Under the pieces are notes generated by a model. That model ran no database searches and was not told the origin of the DNA. It saw nothing but the letters and a program-made list of their open reading frames with translations. The position numbers and the translations under genes are program-made. Positions 56,769 to 64,000 of a DNA stretch of 64,000 nucleotides are shown piece after piece (within the stretch, counting starts at the first letter, position 1; every line of letters begins with the position of its first letter). This stretch comes from Pseudoneurospora amorphoporcata. Lineage: Eukaryota; Ascomycota; Sordariomycetes; Sordariales; Sordariaceae. The stretch is from NCBI GenBank assembly GCA_033297205.1, contig MU859146.1:62001-126000 (forward strand). The letters are read 5' to 3'.

Positions 56769-59700
56769 ATGCCTGTTGCCGGGGCCCGAGCCCTGCTGTC
56801 GGCGCAATCCTCCTGTTGTCGCCGACTGCCCCGCGCCGTCTCCGCTGCTGCCGTCGCCGTTGCCGGTTCCGCTTCCGGCACGAATAGCTCCTCTGTCTCC
56901 CTCTCCCGTCGCCAGCATGCCTCGGTAAGAGGCTTCCGCACCTCTGCGGCCTCTCTCAAAAACGACCCCGACTCGAACTCGAACTCTGCCGACGACAAGA
57001 AGCCAAGTAGTACCACGACCGAAGATGAACACAAGACAACAAAAGACAAACCCGTTTCCACCACGACTACCACCTCTCAAGAGGAAGCCGACAAGAAGGA
57101 TGCAGAGGCAAAAGCAGCCGCCGATGCCTACAAGGAAGCGCTCACGCTCAAGGGAACCCGGGGGCGCACACGGCCTGGCAGAATGAGCGCCGTCAATGGC
57201 ATCGAGAACAACGTCGCCCCGCAAGCCAGCAGCACCCCGAGCACGCCTTGGGTGAAGCTCGACCCATGGTTCGTCGACCACAACGTGTCGCTGTACGAGG
57301 CCCGACCCATCGGCGCACCCCAGACCCTGCTCTTCCCTCTCGAAGACGTCGACCGCGAAGCCGTGCTGGAGCTGCTGGAGAAGAAGCTCGACAAGGTCCA
57401 GGTGACAGAGGAGGACGTCAACTCGTGGAAAAGCATGCTGGAGGAGCTGGTCAGGCTGCCTGAGGAAGAGCGCGAGGTTGCGCTCGAGCAACTATCCGAA
57501 TCCGCCAGTCAGCTGCTCAAGAAGGCGCATGCGGCACACAACACCGCTTTCCTCCAGGCGCTGGCTATCGTCCACCAGACGGGCGCGAACCCGGAGCATA
57601 TCGAGTTGCTGCGCAAGCACCATTCTTCTAGGGAGGATGATATTGTTCGGTTGTTGTGGTGGTCGGATAAGCCGCTGTCCGGAGAGGCACAGCGCTGGCT
57701 GGCTAACCTCCGGTGCGAGGCCCATCCCGGCTCCGGCGCGCTACATGGCAGCCCTTTGGCCAGCAGGCCGGATCCCGAGTATCCTGTCTGCATGGAGCTT
57801 TTGGCGGCTGTACGTGCCGAGCTGGTGGCGGATGTGGCGGATGGGACTAAGCCGCCTGACTATCATCGGGTTACGACGGTGCTCTCGGTGGTGAACCGCA
57901 AGGGCCGTAGTGTCGCCAACCATGTCATCGATGACATTGCAACCGACCTCAAGGCGGACGTAATACACCTGGATGCGTTTAGCTTGGCGAGACTTCTTGG
58001 GACACAGCTACAGCAGAACATCCATAATGTTCGGGGCTCGGCTTCCATGTTGGGTTATGCCGCTTCTGAGATCAACGGAAGACTTGCCAACCGGGACGAT
58101 GCCGACTCGGATGGCGATGTGGGTGTTTTGCACGTGTCCATGCCGTCCAAGTTGCGGTCGCTCCTTAGCTCCGGCAAGGACTTTGGAACCTCGCGCTCTG
58201 TCGACCCACGCTGGGAAGGACTGAAGATACAGAACACGCTCAAGGCGATCGTTAGGGCGGCTGATGCCAAGCGGTTTGCTCAGACGGGTAATTATGAGAA
58301 GCGTGACCTGATCATCCATCTGCACGACTATGTAGAAATCAGTGAACTGCAAGAAAGCTTGATCACCAGGTTACGAGACATTGTCGACGACTGGCATTTC
58401 GAGGAGGCCGCGCAGGACGGAAAGAAGATCGTGCTGGTAGGCTCTTCATCTAGTGACATGGAGAAGTCGCAGCACTGGCGCAACCATCTGGTCGAGCTCG
58501 GCCGTGAGGGCCATCATATCATCCCCTTCCACGCCTCCCCGTCTACCGAGTGGATGGACAGGAAGGATAACCTCTACGACAACATCAACAACATCAAGAA
58601 CATGCTGGAGGCAAGACTGCTTACACCAGCTGCCATTGACTTTGATGCCCAAATCAAGTTCCAAGATGACCAGGTCCTTGTAGACGAAAGATACACCGAT
58701 CTGTTCCAGACCTTGTCGAAACATGTGTTTGACGTCCAATGGGTGTACCGGTTAACCTCCCTCTTGCTGGGCAGCCGGTCACCGCCTCCCAAGAAATACG
58801 GCCTCGGCCACCTCAAGTACGCCCTCGCCTTCATGAGCGACCGCGACAACCACTGGAAGGGCATCTACTCGGGCATCCGTCCTCCTTACTTCTCCCCCCT
58901 CTTCCGTCAAAAGGGTGGTGGCGCCAGCAACATGTTTGACCAGCACATGCAAGACGCTGGCGACTCACCCACCTCGGGCTTTTCTTCCGCATGGTCCAAC
59001 CAAAGCCAAAACACTGGCGACAATAAGGACTACGATCAGCACGAGAAGAAGCTCCTAGCCGGCCTCGTGAACGCCAAGGACATCCACACCACCTTCGACG
59101 ACATCATCGTCCCCGCCGAGACCAAAGAGTCTCTCATTGGCCTCACCTCCCTCTCCCTCCAACGGCCCGACGCCTTCGCCTACGGCGTGCTCAAAACCGA
59201 GCGCATTCCCGGCTGTTTACTTTATGGTCCCCCCGGAACAGGCAAGACCTTGCTCGCCAAAGCCGTCGCCAAGGAGTCCGGCGCCAACATGCTCGAAGTC
59301 TCGGCGGCTTCCATCAACGACATGTGGCTCGGCCAATCCGAGAAGAACGTGCGCGCTTTGTTCTCCCTCGCCCGCAAGCTTTCACCCATGGTGATCTTCC
59401 TCGACGAAGCCGACGCCCTCCTGGGAGCCCGCCACAACAACCCCGGCCGCACCGCCCACCGCGAGACCATCACGCAGTTCCTGCGCGAGTGGGACGGTCT
59501 GTCCGACATGCGCGCCTTCATCATGGTAGCCACCAACCGGCCCTTTGATCTCGACGAGGCCGTCCTCCGTCGTCTTCCGCGCAAGATCCTCGTCGATTTA
59601 CCGCTCGTCGCCGAGCGCGCCAAGATCTTGAGAGTCATGCTCCGCGAGGAACAAGTTGCTCCCGACGTGGACCTCGACGCGCTAGCAAAGGAAACGGATC

Positions 59701-60092
59701 TCTACTCTGGCTCTGACCTCAAGAACTTGTGCGTGAGCGCGGCGATGGAGGCCGTGAGAGAAGAATGCAGAGCCAAGGAGGTTCACGACGCGGCAAACCC
59801 CGAGGGTCCGGCATATGAGTTCCCGGAGAGGAGAGTGTTGACGAGGAAACACTTTGAAAAGGGCATGAGGGAGATTAGTGCCAGTATTAGCGAGGACATG
59901 GAGAGCTTAAAGGCGATTCGCAAGTTTGATGAGCAGTATGGTGATGCGGCCGGGAAGGCGGCCCGCAAAAAGGGGAGGAAGGGCATGGGCTTTGAGGTTG
60001 CGGGTATGGGCAAGGGGGGCACGGAGGAGGCGAGAGTTAGGAAGGTTGTTGTTGATGAGGTGCAGGATGGGAGGGCCAAGATCGCGGTGTAA
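56769..60092 (+). CDS. Mitochondrial AAA ATPase with Msp1/ATAD1-like C-terminal module
   Basis: Single exon, 1107 residues from the ATG at 56769. That start gives a strongly basic, Ala/Ser/Arg-rich targeting presequence (ARALLSAQSSCCRRLPRAVS, later RGFRTSAAS). A long acidic and then helical N-terminal region of about 750 residues follows. The C-terminal AAA module has Walker A GPPGTGKT (residues 820-827), Walker B VIFLDEADAL (Asp879, Glu880), sensor region MVATNRPFDLDEAVLRRLPRK with two arginine-finger candidates, and the SGSDLKNLCVSAAMEAVREE lid. The substrate-contacting loop DMWLGQSEKNVRALF resembles Msp1, spastin and katanin. An ATP-driven protein extractor or unfoldase of mitochondria is the likely role. 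The substrate and the role of the N-terminal region are not deducible. Confidence 0.85.
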   Translation: MPVAGARALLSAQSSCCRRLPRAVSAAAVAVAGSASGTNSSSVSLSRRQHASVRGFRTSAASLKNDPDSNSNSADDKKPSSTTTEDEHKTTKDKPVSTTTTTSQEEADKKDAEAKAAADAYKEALTLKGTRGRTRPGRMSAVNGIENNVAPQASSTPSTPWVKLDPWFVDHNVSLYEARPIGAPQTLLFPLEDVDREAVLELLEKKLDKVQVTEEDVNSWKSMLEELVRLPEEEREVALEQLSESASQLLKKAHAAHNTAFLQALAIVHQTGANPEHIELLRKHHSSREDDIVRLLWWSDKPLSGEAQRWLANLRCEAHPGSGALHGSPLASRPDPEYPVCMELLAAVRAELVADVADGTKPPDYHRVTTVLSVVNRKGRSVANHVIDDIATDLKADVIHLDAFSLARLLGTQLQQNIHNVRGSASMLGYAASEINGRLANRDDADSDGDVGVLHVSMPSKLRSLLSSGKDFGTSRSVDPRWEGLKIQNTLKAIVRAADAKRFAQTGNYEKRDLIIHLHDYVEISELQESLITRLRDIVDDWHFEEAAQDGKKIVLVGSSSSDMEKSQHWRNHLVELGREGHHIIPFHASPSTEWMDRKDNLYDNINNIKNMLEARLLTPAAIDFDAQIKFQDDQVLVDERYTDLFQTLSKHVFDVQWVYRLTSLLLGSRSPPPKKYGLGHLKYALAFMSDRDNHWKGIYSGIRPPYFSPLFRQKGGGASNMFDQHMQDAGDSPTSGFSSAWSNQSQNTGDNKDYDQHEKKLLAGLVNAKDIHTTFDDIIVPAETKESLIGLTSLSLQRPDAFAYGVLKTERIPGCLLYGPPGTGKTLLAKAVAKESGANMLEVSAASINDMWLGQSEKNVRALFSLARKLSPMVIFLDEADALLGARHNNPGRTAHRETITQFLREWDGLSDMRAFIMVATNRPFDLDEAVLRRLPRKILVDLPLVAERAKILRVMLREEQVAPDVDLDALAKETDLYSGSDLKNLCVSAAMEAVREECRAKEVHDAANPEGPAYEFPERRVLTRKHFEKGMREISASISEDMESLKAIRKFDEQYGDAAGKAARKKGRKGMGFEVAGMGKGGTEEARVRKVVVDEVQDGRAKIAV

Positions 60093-61157
60093 GAAGGGAA
60101 TGTGTGAAGGGTTGTAAAGGATTTGTATAGTATCATGGAGGAGTTCAGGTTGTCATCTGCTTATAGTATTGTATCAAGTTGTTTCGTGGAAATGATATAT
60201 GGTATGAGTTGCATGTCATGGCGTGGCTGAGATGGCATATAATGTAGGTAGATATACCGACCGGGTGTACATAACGGGCTTTCCATGGTTCGCATTCATT
60301 GTTCATAGGTTAGGGGGGGTATTAGGACTACTACTAGTCTATAGGGCTGTATTCTACATTGGCATTGGCATTGGTATGGGTATGGGTATGGGTGGATCAA
60401 AAGTCAGTACTTCTGAAACGGCGAGACCTGTGTGACAAAGATCTCTCTTCCCCATTTTCCAAAGGTATAGAAAAAAAATAATCATGTGGAAAACTCCTTT
60501 TATCTTCCATATGTTGGGTACAAGAATGCTGTTGATGTAAGTTGCCTGCCTGGGCGTAGTTGAACCGAGTGGCGACCATTCCTTTTATTCTCCTCTGTCT
60601 TGCCCGCCGCCTCTACGAGCTACCATGCTATGGTCTATGTATGTCCCATGGGTCTATAGCCTATAGGTAGGATTCAGCAGTGTACATATATATCAATTCT
60701 ACAGAAAAATTAAATTACAAAATTTCTTCTTGGAAATTTTTTGTAAAATTTTTCACCGCATGGGATAATCAACTTATCTTGGATTTTGATAAAAGCATGT
60801 GAGTCAGGTAAATTGTCAGTGAATCCAACTGAATGGGACCTCGGTGCAAACTATGTGATATATCTTCTGAGCACCTCAGGTTCAGCAAAATAATGTCTAT
60901 GTCGTCAAGACCTCACTCTAAAAGCTAGTAGTAGCCTTGCTGCTTCTGACCATGCTCTTTGTTGATTCATCTTCTACTTTGCCATACATCCAAGCTGTAT
61001 GCAATATAACAATGACGGAAAAATGCATGTCCTCTCTTACTTCCTCCTACTTCTGGGTATTTACCATTGCCCTTGCAGTCCTTGTCAAGGCCTGCCGTTG
61101 CGTTCCTCTTCCCACTTCGACTTCAGCTTCAGCGTCGGGCTGCCGGCCACTTCTAGT
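60093..61157. other. Convergent intergenic region, AAA ATPase/SUZ12
   Basis: About 1.1 kb with both 3' UTRs. A hexamer-like GGTATG repeat lies at about 60370-60395 and an AT-rich segment at about 60695-60765. No gene seen. Confidence 0.55.
60715..60746. repeat. AT-rich inverted repeat between convergent genes
   Basis: TTACAAAATTTC, a short loop, then GAAATTTTTTGTAA. The arms pair with a two-T bulge. It sits in the middle of the convergent intergenic region. Confidence 0.6.
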
Positions 61158-63712
61158 CTAATGGCCTACTGCTTCGCATTGAAAGCACTTCCACTTCCTC
61201 CTCCTAACTAGTTCGAGCGCCTCCTCTGGATTCGGCACGCATCGGCTGTGATAGACGCGTTGTTTGCAATGCTGGTTTAGTCTCTTGTTAGTAACTCAGT
61301 TCTGAATGGTTGGATGGAAGAAAAGAACGGCAAAAGAAGACTCACCTTATTACAACAAATCATCATCTCCGGCTGCGGCACCACCTCTCCACACCTCGCA
61401 CAACCACCCGCTGCACTCTTCTTCCTGCCACCACCCGGCTGCTGCTGCTGCTGCTGCTGCTCATGGACCTCCGACTCTCTCCTCGCCCGCTCATCACCAC
61501 CGGCACCACCAGCAGCAGAAGCACCCTCAGCACCACCACCACCACCAGCAGCAGCCATACTCTTCCTAACCTCATTCAACTCCTTCGTCACCGCCACAAC
61601 CGTCGCATCATCCAGGTACCTCCTCGCCAGCAGCACCGCCATATGCTTCCCCAGCTCTTCCGCACGACTCCTCTTCTCCAGCAGCCAGGCCGCCTTCTCC
61701 TTGACAAAGTTGCGGAACTCTCGCGGTAGGTACTGCTCCGAGCCCAAGTGCTTCTGCAGGATGTAGGCGTCCCACTGCATCATGTATTCTTTTTCTTGCG
61801 GCTCAACGTCGGAAAACTCGCCCAGGGCGTCGGCGTGCTTGGTGATCAGCCAGCCCTCGTCCAGCGGCGGGTAGCGGACTTCGGAGCCGGGAGCGAGCTC
61901 GACTTTGGAGAGAGGGTCGTAGATCGGGCGGTTGATGTTGTGGGGAACGTAGACGGGTTTCTTTTGGGGTTTCTCTTTGGAGGCGCGGCTGCGGGTGGAG
62001 GCGGAGGTGGCGGATAAGGATTTTTCCTTTTGTTGTCGTTGTTGCTGCTGCTGCTGCTGCTGTTGGGGATGAGGCCCCTTCGTTGGACTTCGGCTGGCTG
62101 GGAGAGGAGGAATCTTGTACCCGCCATGATCGGGCAAGAGACGGGATCTCACCCAGGAGTCGTCGCCGTCGACGAATTTGGCGAGATCGAGGGGTTTTAC
62201 TGGAAGACCCAGCGAGTAGATGATCTTGCTGCCGGGTTTTAAGGGGGAAGCGGATGCGGTGGTCGACGAGGTGTTTCCAACAACAGCGCCGACGCGTTGA
62301 ACTGCCACCAAGTATAGGCCCTTCTTCTGCTCAAACTTGAAGTCAAATTCGGGGTGGCATGAGAAGTGAGCGCGGAGCTGACTGATGCGCTCATGCTCAG
62401 CCGCGCATACGAGACAGGAGAGCTTGTTAGCATGCAACGCTTTCCGCTCGCGGCCCTCTTCGGGCGGCAAAACGTACGTGACGGAATGCTCGTCTAGTTG
62501 GGCATGTTCATCGTCGTCTCTTCTCCGTTTCCTTGGCGATTTGCCTACGGCCGTGTTCCATAGCTGCCTTACGTTGTAGTTGACTTCTGTCCTGTGGCGC
62601 CTAGATCGGTTGGGCGTCAGGTCTCCCTCGAGTAGTTCTTCTCCGGCATCCGCCGTGGAAGTGCCGTTAACTTCCCAATTCCCCATCTTGGTGGCCTCGT
62701 CGTTGAACGTTGGGTCATGATGATGCCCATTGATACCATTAACTCCGTTCGAACCAGTCACTGGCAATTCTGACAGGGGCTTCTTAGGGGCCCAAGGGTC
62801 AATTACTGTAATAGAGGGCATGATCTCCTTGGGATTCTGGTTCCCTGTTAGTTGGCTTGATATACTTGTTTGCCAACGCACGTCAATGTCCATGACGAAA
62901 TCCGTGGGTGTCTCTCGGTTCTGCTGTATTCTCGCTTTCAACCTCGTCGTCTTCCTGTTACGGGTGTGGAAAATATCCGGAAGTTGGGCAAAAAGGGCCC
63001 ACTGCCGCGGTGGTAGGTTACGGGCTGAGGGATCCTCCTCCCCCTTGGCCGGAATCAGGCTGCTGGGTGGCCAATTTGGATCTCCGGCTGACTCGATTTC
63101 GATTAGGACACTGTAAGAATCGGCAAAGCCAAAGGCGGGATCATGACCATCCCGCTCCAAGTATATTTTGTCTTCGGGAATATCGAAAGCCTCGATAGCA
63201 TACAGTCGAGCCATGTGTGTGGATGCGGCGGCAGGGTTCTTATAAACCTTGAGCTCGCATAATTGGCTGTCGACGTGCAAGAGAACCTTTTCATTCCCGT
63301 TATGACCATAAATGCTCAGTTTGCAACGTGCCCGCATGTTCGCGGTATCCCTCACGTTGGGTGCCACCATGCCGTTAGACACGCCATTTTTGATGCGCGG
63401 TGAATCTTCGTGGATAATCTTGAGGACTTCTATCCGCAGGCATCGGGGGCTGTCACCGCAAGGGTCCTCATATAATGGAAAACCATTGTTGTCGTTGCGT
63501 CGTCGACGTTTTGCTGGATGTTGACATGTGTCGTCGAAGTCTTGATCGGTGTGGTGACTGTGGTCGATAAATCTGACGTCGGACTCATGAGCAGGCACCC
63601 GAGACTGGGTGGAGGGCTTGTTGCCCATTCTATCTTCCCAGTAGTTGGTAGCGTGAATCCAATTCCGATGCAAAAAGGGTAGCTGGCGGTATCGCCGACA
63701 CCTTGATGTCAT
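61158..63712 (-). CDS. SUZ12: Polycomb PRC2 subunit SUZ12, with a C-terminal PHD-like finger
   Basis: Exons 63712-61346 and 61271-61158, joined over a 74-nt intron (donor GTGAGT, branch TACTAAC, acceptor ACCAG), give 826 residues. SUZ12 is the scaffold of the PRC2 H3K27 methyltransferase in the nucleus. A C2H2 finger sits at about residues 430-455 (LSCLVCAAEHERISQLRAHF, then SCH). The VEFS box runs at about 600-715 (DEGWLITKHADALGEFSDVE, KEYMMQWDAYILQKH, PREFRNFVKEKAAWLLEK). After poly-Gln and Gly/Ala runs, Cys771, Cys774, Cys787, Cys791, His797, Cys800, Cys818 and Cys821 make a C4HC3 PHD-type pattern spanning the splice. The start at 63712 includes RYRQLPFLHRNWIHA, resembling the N-terminal SUZ12 motif. 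A TTCACAG acceptor-like site just before the ATG means a further 5' exon is possible. Confidence 0.85.
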
Positions 63713-64000
63713 AGCTGTGAAGAAGGATCAGAATTATACAAGATAACATGTGGGAGTGTGATAAGCTTCTGAGTGCATGGTGTCTGTGACGGGGAACATG
63801 AGGGCTCTGTACAATAACCGCTGTATATGTCTGAAGTAGGGAAGCTGTATACCGAAAAAGACAGCTCTGTGCCTTGTTGGGATATGACAAGCTCAGCAGG
63901 TAAATGAAAGGGTGGTTGGAAAAGAAATGAGAGCGAGGATCTGAATGATCCAGCATCCAAAGGGATGATTGATTATGAGCCAAAGTGAAAGAGAATGAGC
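63713..64000. other. Region upstream of SUZ12
   Basis: Promoter, 5' UTR or a first intron of SUZ12. Frames are open on the minus strand but not clearly coding. Confidence 0.4.

Overview
The window is nuclear DNA of a filamentous ascomycete, most likely Neurospora or a close Sordariales relative. Introns are short (mostly 50-130 nt) with GTRNGT-type donors and CTAAC/CTGAC branch sites, genes are widely spaced, and codon usage is strongly biased in metabolic genes. The COX5 protein assembled from three exons has the length and sequence I remember for Neurospora crassa cox-5. That recollection was not checked. No prokaryotic, viral or organellar sequence was seen.

Layout, left to right. The window opens with the 3' end of a WD40 gene resembling CIA1. 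Next come KGD1 (2-oxoglutarate dehydrogenase E1, minus), TFB1 (TFIIH p62, plus) and ORC5 (minus, three exons). A dead Zn2Cys6 transcription-factor fragment follows, then an RGS-domain gene (minus) whose frame is crossed by a single in-frame TAG. Between 17.3 and 35.2 kb lies about 18 kb with no convincing intact gene. It holds homopolymer tracts, a decayed multi-exon gene at about 27.0-27.9 kb and a SINE-like element at about 33.7 kb. Dense housekeeping sequence resumes with CUS1 (SF3b subunit 2, minus), divergent from a SLY41/triose-phosphate-transporter family gene (plus), and then GUT2 (mitochondrial glycerol-3-phosphate dehydrogenase, minus). A sparse stretch with two weak small-gene candidates leads to cox-5 (minus) and an unidentified 61-residue three-exon membrane protein (minus). 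That small gene is divergent from a 2355-codon MUS7/MMS22 repair gene (plus). The window closes with a mitochondrial Msp1-like AAA ATPase (plus) convergent with SUZ12, the Polycomb PRC2 subunit (minus).

Functional themes are mitochondrial metabolism (KGD1, GUT2, cox-5, the AAA ATPase) and nuclear transactions (TFIIH, ORC, splicing, replication-fork repair, H3K27 methylation). These are neighbours, not an operon or biosynthetic cluster. The observations most worth a second look are a PHD-type finger formed across the last splice junction of SUZ12, the in-frame TAG in the RGS gene, the SINE-like element, the decayed gene in the gene-poor block, and the small split membrane-protein gene, which simple ORF calling misses.
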